In this document: one piece after another, positions 53,982 to 64,000 of the stretch | How the letters are laid out: the number at the start of each line of letters is the position of its first letter | How positions within the stretch are numbered: position 1 is the stretch's first letter | Source of the DNA: Alectoria sarmentosa | Taxonomy: Eukaryota; Ascomycota; Lecanoromycetes; Lecanorales; Parmeliaceae | Length of the DNA: 64,000 nt | NCBI GenBank assembly: GCA_009733775.1 | Contig: WOGZ01000026.1 | Coordinates: 1 to 64,000 of the forward strand | Reading direction: 5' to 3' | Made by a program: the position numbers and the translations under genes | The notes under the pieces: model-generated | The model's database searches: none | Told to the model about the DNA's origin: nothing | Seen by the model: the letters and a program-made list of their open reading frames with translations, nothing else

Positions 53982-54440
53982 CCCACTGATGAGAGAGCCT
54001 CTCCTGTCTCTCGAGTCCTCGACTTCACCATCTCGAAAGAGTTTAATCCTAGCAGACCTGGCAACAACGCGGCACCAGCGGCGCAAGTCCCACATGCAAC
54101 AGCCAAATACGGTACAGCAAGCATTTTCAACCTCCATTCTCAATACAGAGTTTCAAGCATATGATGGTGTGGACCTAGTGATATTGTACGCATGTCGCAT
54201 GTGTTGCATCCGAGGCATCATCTATCCTAATTGCATCAATGATGTAGGGGGGGTATCTTCGCATCTATGTACAAGCAGCCGAGCTCGCAAAACCAAACTG
54301 CATTCATGTTTGGCACATCCGTACCCTTGGGTTAACTCGTCTCACATCCGTAGCTCTGCCTCATACCTCGGACATGCGGCTGATACCCAACCGCCAAGTC
54401 TAGGTCCAGCCTTGTCCTCTACCAATTCACAAATGTAGTT
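53982..54440. other. Intergenic
   Basis: 3' side of the minus-strand acidic protein gene. Nothing recognised. Confidence 0.5.
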
Positions 54441-55712
54441 TCAACACCATAGAAAATTCCCTGTCGCAGGGTCCTGGGGTTTCGACTGAGGCTGGCCAAA
54501 GGCGAGGTAGTTCGCATACTGATCCTCACCAGTGTACGGATCATCGTCGTTGGTGAAGAAGAAGGACTGATTCGACAGATCACCATAAGTGGGATAGAAC
54601 GCCGTCGGCGCATGTTGTGGTGCAGACGCCATGATCGGAGGATCCTCCTCTATCTCTTCTGCTTCGTCCGTCGAGTAACTTCCGTCGCCGTCGTCGTCGT
54701 CGTCGTCGTCGTCGTCATCATTTTCGTCATCATCCTTAGGTGGCTGCCATGTTTCTTCCAACTTGAGCCCTTTGCCTATTGAATCTCGGTTGTAGTCGCA
54801 GCTGGTGCCGGGCACGAAGTCGGGTGCCTTGTCGTCATAAAGCCCGATGCCAGATAGCACTTTGTTTGCTCTCTTCAACACTTGAGGCGCGGCTTTGACG
54901 TTGAGCTTCGGTCCAGGATTTGAGGACCATTGAGAAAGGTCTGCCATGGCTTGCGAATCTTGAACGTCGTTGGCAAAACATGGTTGAGCTTCAGGCCATT
55001 GTGGTACTTGATAGCTTGCAGGAGGATACGTATCCTGGGTTGGTGGGTGAGGCATGTAAGAATGTTGGTACTGTTGAAATGTATTGTACGGGTAGGGATT
55101 GTGCATCGGCTCCGAAGTGTACAATGACTCCGGTCTGTACATAGACTCGGGCATCGCTTCGTAATCTTCTAGTCCTGTAGGTGAATGCTCGTACATGTTA
55201 AGAGGCCTGCTGATAGGAAAGCCGTAGCCCATAGAGAAAGCATTTTCGATTGACTGCTGGACGGAAGAAGCCGACTGCCCAGAGACTGCTAGGTTCTGTA
55301 GTCCTGCTATGGTGTTCCCGAGGACTGGCTCACTGGTGGGAACCTGCGTGGCTGGTGTACTGATCATCTCTGACCCAGGGTGCCAACTCATGGGTCTCTC
55401 CATTGGCATGGACTGTCGAGAGCCGTGATAGTTGCTCAATATTTGCTCCTGTGTCTGATATGGGCTCTTTTGTGAGAGTCGAGCATACGTCCTTGCTGTA
55501 TTTGCTGTTGTCCTTCGACGCTGCACATTGTGTGGACTGTTCCCCGCACTGTTCTGCTTCGTGATTCTTGCCGGTGCTATTTTGCCGCTGCCTGACGTGC
55601 TGCTCGAGTGGGTTGAAAGGCGGCGGAGTAATTGAGATCTTGACAGGTGGTTCGAGACATCTTGGAGCATAATGTCGTAGTCTGTGGAAGACATGGGGAA
55701 GGTGGAAGTCAT
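54441..55712 (-). CDS. Disordered acidic fungal protein of unknown function
   Basis: 423 residues in one exon; family not recognised with certainty. The N-terminus MTSTFPMSSTDYDIMLQDVS leads into a Ser/Thr/Arg-rich stretch with a basic RRRTTANTARTYARLS segment. A long Pro/Tyr/Gln/Met-rich disordered region follows (PYPYNTFQQYQHSYMPHPP). A short ordered block comes next: VLKRANKVLSGIGLYDDKAP then GKGLKLEETWQPP. The acidic run (about ten Asp) is coded by a (GTC)n repeat, and the end is aromatic (LAFGQPQSK). The composition suggests a nuclear regulatory protein (inference only). The ordered block is the best handle for homology. Confidence 0.7.
   Translation of the reverse strand: MTSTFPMSSTDYDIMLQDVSNHLSRSQLLRRLSTHSSSTSGSGKIAPARITKQNSAGNSPHNVQRRRTTANTARTYARLSQKSPYQTQEQILSNYHGSRQSMPMERPMSWHPGSEMISTPATQVPTSEPVLGNTIAGLQNLAVSGQSASSVQQSIENAFSMGYGFPISRPLNMYEHSPTGLEDYEAMPESMYRPESLYTSEPMHNPYPYNTFQQYQHSYMPHPPTQDTYPPASYQVPQWPEAQPCFANDVQDSQAMADLSQWSSNPGPKLNVKAAPQVLKRANKVLSGIGLYDDKAPDFVPGTSCDYNRDSIGKGLKLEETWQPPKDDDENDDDDDDDDDDGDGSYSTDEAEEIEEDPPIMASAPQHAPTAFYPTYGDLSNQSFFFTNDDDPYTGEDQYANYLAFGQPQSKPQDPATGNFLWC
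54684..54718. repeat. (GTC)n coding microsatellite (poly-Asp)
   Basis: About ten GTC units on the plus strand, encoding the Asp run of the minus-strand protein. Its length is likely polymorphic (inference). Confidence 0.9.
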
Positions 55713-58700
55713 GATGCTGAAGAGTGTTGCAGCAGGGGTAAATTGATAGTTCAGAAGGGAGGACGATTCCGCAGGTGACTTTATGAGGTCAATGATGTAC
55801 CTTGAGTGGATGATGGATGATCTGATACCTTGTGCTATCGGTGTGGTCTCTCAAAGACGGGCATCATGATCATTGCTGTTTTATAAAAAGAAAGGACCTT
55901 CACGGCAGGAGACGGGTAAGAAGTGAACACGAAGGGAGAGGGTGGAAGAGCAGACGGACAGCCACAGCCGCGTCGTATATCATTACTGAGACTGACACCA
56001 ATACGGGAGCATAATAAGACTGGAGCAAGGCATGAGAAATCCGCCGGTCCCGGCAGGGTGATCAAGGGATAGGCCATTAAGGGATAGTACAATACTTTAC
56101 CGTCCTTGGCTTTTAGACAGATGGCCGTGTAGCGGGAATGCAGGCATGCGTCTTTCTTGTTTGAAGGTTGGAATTGGGAAAGGAAGACTGTTAGCCGGAG
56201 AGACGCCAATGAAAGAGAAGTAGAGAAATTGGGAAAGGGTTGGAGCCGATCCTTGTTCCATTCCTGCTGCATTTGATGCGAAAGCACTTTTTAGGCCCGC
56301 GGCTGCACGGTCATCACGATGACGGATTGTGCTTTTGGATTTCTGGATTGATTTTTGATTGAGGGGGTTGAAAGGAATTTTAGAGTGGATGGGTGGGATG
56401 TCAAACAAGAGTCTAGCATTTTAGAGCGATTAGATTTAGAGCATGGGGCTGGGGGAAGGGGGAAGGCAAAGGGGGGAAAAGGAGGACGAGTCGGAGGCTC
56501 GGAGCTACTTTGTTTGGAAGTTGCTAGCCTTTTAGTAGGCAGGTAGGCGGCCGTTGGTGGGCACACGCGACAAGTATGTACATTCACTCTTGGTAGTTAC
56601 ATAGTCACTCGTTAGTTACATACATATACCTAGTACAACCCCGGTGATCAGACAGCATCAGATCTGAACGGGCTACGAAAAGCGGTCAAGCTAACAAGGC
56701 GTGCAGTATGCAGCTTACTTTTTGTGGATAGTGGATTGTGCCTTTGGTTAGGCCACGCCGCCCTCGCGTATATCATAGAATTGTATGACCAAAGGGATTA
56801 TGGAAATCAGTAGGCTTCAACGTCTGGAAAAGAAAAAAGGTGGGAGTCTGGAACGTGTGACAGATACACTAGGGCCAACACCCCGCAGAACTCAGCCGAC
56901 TAGTCAGTTGTTGGTAACTACCGCAAGGACAAGGCAAGGAGGCAAAGACAAGTGCAAGTGCAGATGCAAGTGCAAGGGCAATGCTACGAAACAATAATAA
57001 CTCGAAACACTCTCTTTCTCTCATCTCTCTCCGAATATTGGCATCTCGCTTCTACACCATTTGCGCTACAGTGTCCAAGTGATGAACTAGGTACTACGGT
57101 TGTTCCGTCTTCGCCAGACATAAAGGCGTCACCAATCAGGATCAGACAAAGCAGAGTGAGAGGATGAACAGGTAACATGTCCCCGAGGTCATCACTCGTA
57201 TTCTTATTTTGATTATTCTTATTACTACCGTCTCATCGTGGGCAAAAGGTCACGCTTCACGCTGCACGATGCACGGATTCGCTTCGTCAGAGTCATGCCT
57301 CGGCCTTTTAAATGAGAGGCTGCTAATAATCTGCCAATCATCTGCCAATCACCTTCTTACCCGTTCCCTAGAGCCCCTAAAGCAGGGCCCCCCCAAACGA
57401 TGCTGCTATTGGCTACCACTCGGACGTTTCGTCACTCCAAGTACTCTGCCACTAGTGGTGGGCATAGACCTCTCCGTCATGCATCCTGCATCATGCACCA
57501 GCCTCAGGGATCAAACGGAAATTCGAACAAGCTGGCGTGGCGTGGCGTCTGCCTCTATCCATTTAGCTTCAACAAGCCATTCCGGGCTGAAGGACCTTTA
57601 AACTCCTTCCGCACAAACAACGGCCTGCAGATTCTCTACCCCGCCGCAGATTCTCTCAGCTAAGTTCTACAGTAACAGCTTATCCCGCGCCTCAACGCAC
57701 CCCTTCCTCTTCCTCATACCGTGTCTTACCCCTATCAAGCCAATGTTGCGACAAGGAGCACGGACGAAAGCGGTACATTACAACGCAATGCATGCAACAA
57801 CACTGCACCTGGAAAGAAAAAAAGTTGATGCCTGCCTATCGTGCAGGCCACGCATACAACACTGCGACTACAGGGTACTGGTCTCGACTGTAACAGGCTT
57901 CTGCAATCTGCAAGTCTAAATCTATCAACCACCCCAGCTTCATAGCTCCCGCTGATCGCCCTCGCGAAGGAATGCCACCCGGTGCGTTGTAAACCGAATA
58001 ATGAGCATGTGCGCTACCTCAAACTGGCCAGGCTATTAGTCTCCATCCGATGCGATCATCCTGGATCATGGATGCGTCATCCAACGCACACCCTCTCTCG
58101 CATTGAAGATTCGGTCTTGCGAGCTTGAGATGCTTACTGGTCTTACCACCACGGCCGTTCGCGCCTCGGTCAAGAGATCTGTTATTTCGGTGCTGCTCAC
58201 CGCATGATGCAGATTGCAGTGACGCATGTTTGCAAACTTACCAATCAGTCATGTCCTCCAGCATCTCTCCATCGCTGGACCATGCTTTCTCATCGGGAAA
58301 CCCGGCAACAAGGCACGGCTGGAAGTCTGCACGTACAAGGCCAGGTTTATTACCCTCATCCAGGATGATGCAAATGGAAGGAGAATTCTCCGAGACAAAT
58401 AGGTAGAAGAGTTGGGGCGCCTCGTGGCACAGTGGTGGCTGCTTTGCTGTACGTTGATCATACGAGGTATTAGACCCAACTCTACAGGCCTAACAACAGC
58501 AACTACGGTGTACCAGTGACGTTATCAGAGAGACCGGCTACGCGCGGATGATCTTGAAATATCTCACAGCAAAAGCGGAACCCTTCACTTGCTTTGGGTT
58601 GCAGGTAAGGCAAAGGCGAGAAAATGCTTGGGGCGCTACCATTGCCTGCTTAATTAGAGCTAGTGCCTTTCGCCACGACGGTGAATTGCTGCATACCTCA

Positions 58701-58916
58701 GAACAAGTCACCCCACTCTTGCATAGAGACTGAAGCTTGCGTATGCGGTTTGCTAGGCAACGATACTTTAGCGTAGCAAAAGGATCAGGCAGCTGAGGAT
58801 AGGTGTTGGTTATCCAGGCAGATCAGCACTCACAGAATTGCATGATTCGATAAAACCCTCGGCGCTTACCGATGTAAAGGGAATGAGGTTTTGTAATTGC
58901 ATAGCCCGGAAGCATC
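55713..58916. other. Long gene-free interval
   Basis: 3.2 kb with no supported gene on either strand. It includes a short imperfect tract of AAGTGCAAGTGC-like units at about 56,950-56,985. The longest frame is 150 codons and has no motif. It probably contains the long upstream region of the acidic protein gene. Confidence 0.5.
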
Positions 58917-59375
58917 TCACTTTGACGGTTTGACCATTGTCTTCAGATCGGGCATGTAAGAACCCGCTTGGTGGGAAATGTCGAAACGGGCTGCTGTCCC
59001 AAACTTGGTGAAACGAGCGCCCGATTCGTCCGGCAACAGCCAAACATCAGTGCTCGCAGCTTCACCCCACGGTATGCAATGCAAGACATCATCCCGCGCT
59101 GTCCAATATGCGGACTGAGACTTCTTGTTTCTGGTTTTGCCACGATCTTCGTAAATTTCGCCGACTGCGTGCAGCATTGGAACCAAGTTACCCGACGCCG
59201 AACAGATCCGTTGTAGATTCTTCTTCAAGCGACATCCGAATATGCAGTCAGCATACCCTGGCGTCAACTTTGCCTTCATCTCGTCGCTCGACAAATTAAA
59301 AGTGAGATGCTTTGATATGCCCGATAATCTGAAAAAGCGAAACACGAAAGGGCAAGTTTCCCTGAGCCTTGGCAT
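58917..59375 (-). CDS. Hypothetical protein
   Basis: 152-codon open frame in one exon, family not recognised. Includes LLPDESGARFTKFGTAARFD near the C-terminus and a cysteine pair in DCIFGC. No signal peptide. Could be chance, or the 3' part of a larger gene. Listed because it is one of the longer unassigned frames with a mixed, protein-like composition. Confidence 0.3.
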   Translation of the reverse strand: MPRLRETCPFVFRFFRLSGISKHLTFNLSSDEMKAKLTPGYADCIFGCRLKKNLQRICSASGNLVPMLHAVGEIYEDRGKTRNKKSQSAYWTARDDVLHCIPWGEAASTDVWLLPDESGARFTKFGTAARFDISHQAGSYMPDLKTMVKPSK

Positions 59376-59764
59376 GAAGGGTGGGGCAACGGCAGATCCT
59401 CGGAGGACTCGGAAGCCTCGGATGTAAATTTGGATAACCTCATGCTCTACTTATATTCAAGGAGCACCAAACGTTCGCCTCGGCCCGATTGCTCTCTCCG
59501 GGTACCCTGTAACGGGCACATTACCATGGACGGAGGAATGCCTGTTGCTGCCCCTCCGCGACTCGACTTCACCACCTTGCCGGAAGTAAAAAATCGTGGA
59601 GATGAAGTTGGTCGCGCTTGATTATCAGCGAAACATGGAGCACCAAGCTGACTGCTTGAAGAACTACGGCGATTCCAGCGCTAGCGATTCCGAGTACCAA
59701 CACGCTCTTGAGGTCCTCCATTTTTGTCGCCACGCCCGTCGTCCACGCTGAAGTGCCCAAGTAG
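59376..59764. other. Upstream region of NAD kinase
   Basis: May contain the true first exon of the NAD kinase. An open stretch from ATG 59635 reads MEHQADCLKNYGDSSASD, but no good donor links it to the exon at 59765. Confidence 0.4.
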
Positions 59765-61517
59765 GTAGTCTTCGACGCAGGCAATGCCCACCGTCGCAGA
59801 TCCTCCCTTGTCACCACAGAGGATCCCAATCTAGGGGATCGCTCAGGCTCGGCAGAACGAAGAGAAAACACAGCATGTTTTGTCCATCATCTTCTTGAAA
59901 ACAAGCGGCGATCCCGCAAATCAAACTCCAACAGTCTACAAAACATCAATGAGAATACTAAAGCGGACAAAACCGTCAACACCAGGAATGAGTCGGCTAC
60001 CCAGTCTCGAATGCTTACGAAAAGGCAGCTGGCTGAAATGGCATACGGAGTTCGAGAGTTGTCAAAGAGATTGGGCAGTGTGCGGCTAAGGTTGAGGGTC
60101 AAGACTGTATTCCTGTTGACGAAGGCTCATGACGAGTCGCTCATTGGGTACACAAGGGAGATGGTAGAATGGCTGCTTTCGAAGCAGAGGGATATACTGT
60201 ATATTGTGTATGGTTTCCGAGCAAAAGGGAGAATATATTCTAGGCTTATATTTTCTAGATACGTTGAAGACACTCTGGAACATAATCACCTTTTCAATGC
60301 GAAGAGCATCATGTCTGCGGACACTTCAAGGGAAGGTCGCCTGAAGTACTGGAACAACGAGCTTTGCACAAAGCACCCTCTCACCTTTGACTTTGCTGTA
60401 ACGGTACTTTACCGCAAAGCCCCTGTTAGTTCCTAGCTAACACAGATCAAGCTCGGTGGAGATGGCACCCTTCTCTACGCTAGCTGGCTCTTCCAGAGAA
60501 TTGTGCCTCCGGTCCTGTCGTTCTCCTTAGGCTCCTTAGGTTTCCTTACCAAATTCGATTATTCCGGCTTCCGAGAAACGTTGACCTCGGCTTTTAAAGA
60601 CGGCGTGACTGTAAGCTTGCGTCTGCGGCTCGAGGTGACCGTCATGAGGTCACAAACCAAAGGCCAGCAGCGAGATCTGGTTGAGGAGCTGATTGGCGAA
60701 GAGGCCGAAAACGACTATACTCACAGGCCGGATGGCTCATACGAGATCTTGAATGATATTGTGGTGGATAGGGGCCCCAATCCTAGTTAGTGATCGTAAA
60801 TTCAAGATGTAGAATTTCGCTAATGCGGATTCAGCGATGTCTTCCATTGAAATCTTCGGAGACGACGAGCATTTCACGACGGTTCAAGCAGACGGCGTCT
60901 GCGTAGCCACTCCAACAGGCTCCACGGCATACAACCTCGCTGCTGGAGGATCTTTATGCCATCCGGAAAACCCTGTGATATTGGTGACTGCCATTTGCGC
61001 GCACACGCTAAATTTTAGACCCATAATACTACCTGATACGATTGTGTTGCGTGTTGGCGTGCCCTATGACACTCGCACTTCATCCTGGGCTAGTTTTGAT
61101 GGAAGAGAAAGGTATGAGAGGAATCTGACTCCCATCGTGTTGGCAGGAGCGCTAATGATGGATAGGGTTGAGCTATGCCCTGGTGATTATGTGACCATTT
61201 CCGCTTCGAGGTACCCATTCGCGAATGTGATGCAACAGGGAAGGTACGTACATCTCGGAGCTGTTCTTCCCTATTCGGTCCCTCGGTACCAATTCTTGAG
61301 TCGGATGACAGAGTGCGGGAGCGACACTTGGCTCCTACTTCTGAGATCTTTCTCATTCAGCCAGGTCCTTGCCCTGAATATGCAATGCTGACTGGGAAAT
61401 GTGCGCAGAAGGAACGAGGATTGGGTCAGCAGTATATCGGAGAAGCTGAATTGGAATTCGAGGCAGAAGCCGAAGAGCTTCCAGGAATGGTCAAATGAGT
61501 CCAACGCAAAATCCTAG
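59765..61517 (+). CDS. NAD kinase (Utr1-type), first exon unresolved
   Basis: ATP-NAD kinase making NADP. Exons are 59765-60198, 60259-60403, 60452-60785, 60835-61111, 61166-61243 and 61409-61517; introns have clear branches and all phases fit. About 458 residues are visible. The N-terminal CFVHHLLENKRR and MLTKRQLAEMAYGVRELSKR blocks are typical of fungal Utr1. The catalytic GGDGT motif is in LGGDGTLLYASWLF, formed at the exon 2/3 join. LSFSLGSLGFLTKF follows. The NE/D motif appears as LNDIVVDRGPNP; it is Asp where fungi usually have Glu. Then VCVATPTGSTAYNLAAGGS, FRPIILPD and SFDGRERVELCPGDY follow, with FQEWSNESNAKS at the end. The intron at 61112-61165 is 54 bases and leaves the frame open if retained. 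The start codon lies upstream of 59765. Confidence 0.88.
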
Positions 61518-62222
61518 ATGCTCCGTAAGCGGACATGTTGCATCTTGACGCATTCCCCGCACCGTATTTGACACAGCGGAGCAGCCTGGGCATAGAAGAG
61601 TAAGAGCAGGGTGAAGCAGCCTATCCATATGTACGGACATACCTACCTAGCACATGTAGCAGTCAGTACACGTAGTTGGTAGTCAAGGACGCGAGTAGGT
61701 AGTGTTTATGCCTGCCGACGGACTTATGGCCTCTGAATACAGACACACATTGGCCCTTTTCTGGCTTTGTGATTGGTTCAGAAGCGAGCCCATTGACACA
61801 GATGTGGAGATAAGAAGATAACCCCTTGCCCCCCTCCCAAGACCAAAATGCCAAATGTGACTTGATTTTTTCACCTTCTCCGCGCGCAAGAAATCGTTGT
61901 CTTCCAATTCAAGCCAAAGCATGCGAATTATATGCAGGAGGAGTAGAGTTTGGTAGCATTGGCCCACTATGTCCATGAGCAGGCACGAATCAGAGCGCCT
62001 TGCCGTCTGACTTCCTCACCGCAAGTTCAGACCTAAGGATCCAAGTGGTGCAAGGAACCCAACCAACAGGACCAAAAGAACCAAAAAGAAAAAGCCGACA
62101 GCCTGAGAGCGCATTATTGTTATTCCGCAGAAAAGGCACCAAGAGGCACAGGCAGCTCAAGGCCAAGGCCAAGCTCAAGTTTCAAAAGCCTGACCTTGCG
62201 CCGGGAAAGTCTGGGGAAGAAA
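61518..62222. other. Intergenic, promoter of SNF4
   Basis: A 76-codon Lys-rich frame at 62000-62230 overlaps the SNF4 start in another frame and is probably spurious or an upstream ORF. Confidence 0.5.
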
Positions 62223-63642
62223 ATGACTAGTCTCCCCGTCAATCCAGGTCACGAGGGCTTCGTGAGAAAATCATACTTGCTGGCCCAGCGACCACGAGGT
62301 CAATCCCAGCCAATGCCTCATGCTGAGCCCGAGAGCGCTATCGAAAGGGATCAGAGGATCGGCTTGGTACGTAAAAACCATTCGGATTGTAACCCATTCC
62401 TCTTCTGCATTTGATGCCCATATGCGACTCTTTACTTGCGCAGCCTACCAGAGACCATTTGACAGGCTGACAGAGCGCCACTAATAACTGCAGCAAAGAA
62501 TTAGAGACTTCCTCAAAGTGAGGACAAGCTATGATGTCTTGCCTTTGAGCTTTCGCTTAATCATCTTTGACACTGCCCTGTTGGTCAAGAAGAGCTTGAC
62601 TATCCTCATCCAGAATGGTAACCTGCCTCCTCCTGCAGCCCCAAGTGTAGTCCATAGTGTACCCAGAAAGTAGGCTGAGCTCTGACAGGCATCGTCTCCG
62701 CGCCGCTATGGGACTCGAAGACATCCTCTTTCGCAGGTCTCTTGACGACTTCCGACTACCTCAACCTCATCCAGTACTACTGGCAGAATCCTGAAGCTGT
62801 GAGCCGCATTGATCAATTCAAACTGAACAGCCTGCGCGGTAGGTTGCCATATCAAGCTGCGCCAGTCCATTACTGACATCACCGCAAGATATCGAGAGAG
62901 CCATTGGCGTCCAGCCTCTCGAGACTGTATCCATACATCCCCAAAAGCCGCTGTACGAGGCATGTCGGCGCATGCTCGAATCTCGGGCGCGGCGGATGCC
63001 ATTGGTCGACATTGACGATGAGACTAAACGTGCCATGGTAGTCAGTGTGGTGACCCAGTATCGGATCCTGAAATTCGTTGCGGTCAATGTCTCGGAAACC
63101 CAGTTGCTGCGCAAGCCATTGAAGCACCTCAAGCTCGGCACGTACAAGAATCTCGAGACAGCTAAGATGGAAACGCCTGTCTTCGAGGTCATCCATCAGC
63201 TTGTTAACAGCGCGATATCTAGTGTGCCTATTCTCAACAGCGACGGTAAGTTGCAACATCCCATTGAGGGAGGAAGCTGATCGTTTGTAGGCGTTGTCAC
63301 CAATGTGTTCGAGGCTGTAGATGTCATCACGCTGATCAAAGATACGAATTACGACAATCTCAACCTCAATGTTGGCGAGGCCCTTCAAAGACGGCAAGAG
63401 GTTTGTAGATTCCACAACGAATTCAGTAAAAGGTGTTGACAAAATTGTAGGACTTCCCAGGAATCTACACCTGCTACATTGATGACCGCCTTGATACGAT
63501 CTTTGACACAATACGAAAATCGCGGGTGCATCGCCTGGTTGTCGTAGATGAGGACAACCGGTTGATTGGGCTGTTGACTTTGAGTGATATTCTCGAGTAC
63601 ATACTTCTTGAAGGAGAAGGGGATGATGGCAAGCGGGAATAA
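62223..63642 (+). CDS. SNF4: Snf4, AMPK gamma subunit
   Basis: Regulatory gamma subunit of the SNF1/AMP-activated kinase; its CBS domains bind adenine nucleotides to sense energy state. Exons are 62223-62366, 62494-62617, 62689-62838, 62889-63245, 63291-63400 and 63451-63642. All phases agree; 358 residues. Conserved blocks: IRDFLKVRTSYDVLPLSFRL, ILIQNGIVSAPLWDSKTSSF, GLLTTSDYLNLIQYYW, EACRRMLESRARRMPLVDID, NSAISSVPILNSDGVVTNVF and RKSRVHRLVVVDEDNRLIGL, ending LTLSDILEYILL. This gives four CBS repeats as expected. The first exon is fungal-specific and disordered. The last intron begins with the less common GTTTGT. Confidence 0.93.
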
Positions 63643-64000
63643 ACAGGAATAAACAGGACGGTTGCGACTACCATGGATGCATTTACTCGGTGTTCTATAT
63701 CCACTGCGGCATGAGAAAAGTCCCAGCGCAACGTTGCCGCCACGGCGCCACGACATGGTAAATAGAAGGAATCTGGATAAATATGGGTGGTAACAGATCA
63801 TTATCGCTCACAGTAATATTGAAAAAAATTGAAATGCAGCCTGATTGTCCCCTGGTGTTGTCATTGTGAAAATCTATTGACATCGTTCATCATTTGCAGG
63901 AAAGCCCATTCACTTTCATCCACATACAAAATATCTCACCAAGATCTCAAATCTCACTTTCGCTTGAATCGCACAACTGGCAGGAACGTCCCAATCATCC
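63643..64000. other. Intergenic
   Basis: 3' region of SNF4 to the window edge; no feature seen. Confidence 0.5.

Noticed and set aside
59569..59871. Minus-strand frame with a hydrophobic stretch opposite the NAD kinase 5' exon
   Set aside because: Overlaps conserved NAD kinase coding sequence in antisense and has no recognisable family.
1..64000. CRISPR arrays, bacterial operons, phage or plasmid features
   Set aside because: None seen; intron-rich fungal genes throughout and no spaced direct-repeat arrays.

Overview
The window is nuclear DNA of a filamentous ascomycete (Pezizomycotina, probably a Dothideomycete or relative; the class is inference). Most multi-exon genes carry short introns of about 45-70 bases with GTRNGT-type donors, CTRAY-type branch sites and YAG acceptors. 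The gene content is typical of these fungi: a GH71 alpha-1,3-glucanase, a fungal rhodopsin-domain receptor, an HPP-family membrane protein, an LDB19 arrestin, a CorA/Alr transporter and 2EXR proteins. Nothing bacterial, plasmid- or phage-like is visible.

Layout. 1-0.47 kb is an AT-rich block starting in a TTA microsatellite. 0.47-6 kb is a zone of decaying accessory genes: a histidine phosphatase with an unclear 3' end, an AMP-binding enzyme cut off after its fifth core motif, an HPP gene with a frameshift and two stops, and a second histidine phosphatase without its RHG exon. 6.6-7.3 kb holds a small secreted protein, and 9-10.6 kb a seven-helix rhodopsin-type receptor. 10.6-13 kb is gene-poor, followed by a membrane-protein gene with an in-frame stop. 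14.5-22.5 kb is a housekeeping block: SHG1 (COMPASS), a small complex I subunit, the GPI12/PIG-L deacetylase, a fungal membrane protein and the LDB19 arrestin adaptor. 22.5-24.3 kb is non-coding with three copies of a dispersed repeat. 24.3-26.9 kb is a divergent pair, an amidohydrolase and a 2-oxoglutarate oxygenase. 28-35 kb holds a coiled-coil gene resembling the meiotic DSB factor Mei4, the GH71 glucanase and the CorA transporter. 36.6-43 kb has a small unknown gene, a membrane-anchored ubiquitin protease, TRS31 (TRAPP) and MFAP1 (spliceosome). 43-47 kb has a perfect TA-flanked hairpin, a gene relic, a membrane protein and a 2EXR/F-box-like protein. 48-49.3 kb is an oleate (delta-12) desaturase. 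51-53 kb has ALB1 and LAS1, convergent 60S-biogenesis genes, with a 46-base assembly gap in ALB1. 53.2-55.7 kb has a gene relic and a disordered acidic protein. 55.7-58.9 kb is empty, and 59-63.6 kb holds an NAD kinase and SNF4 (AMPK gamma).

The conserved genes belong to ordinary cell processes (chromatin, splicing, trafficking, ribosome assembly, energy sensing) and do not form one pathway. The accessory genes, relics and repeats lie between them and at the left end. I found no clearly new multi-gene system. The best leads are the TA-flanked hairpin, the dispersed repeat family, the Mei4 candidate, the divergent amidohydrolase/oxygenase pair and the set of interrupted genes.

Exon boundaries were worked out by eye from splice consensus plus frame continuity and can be off where noted.
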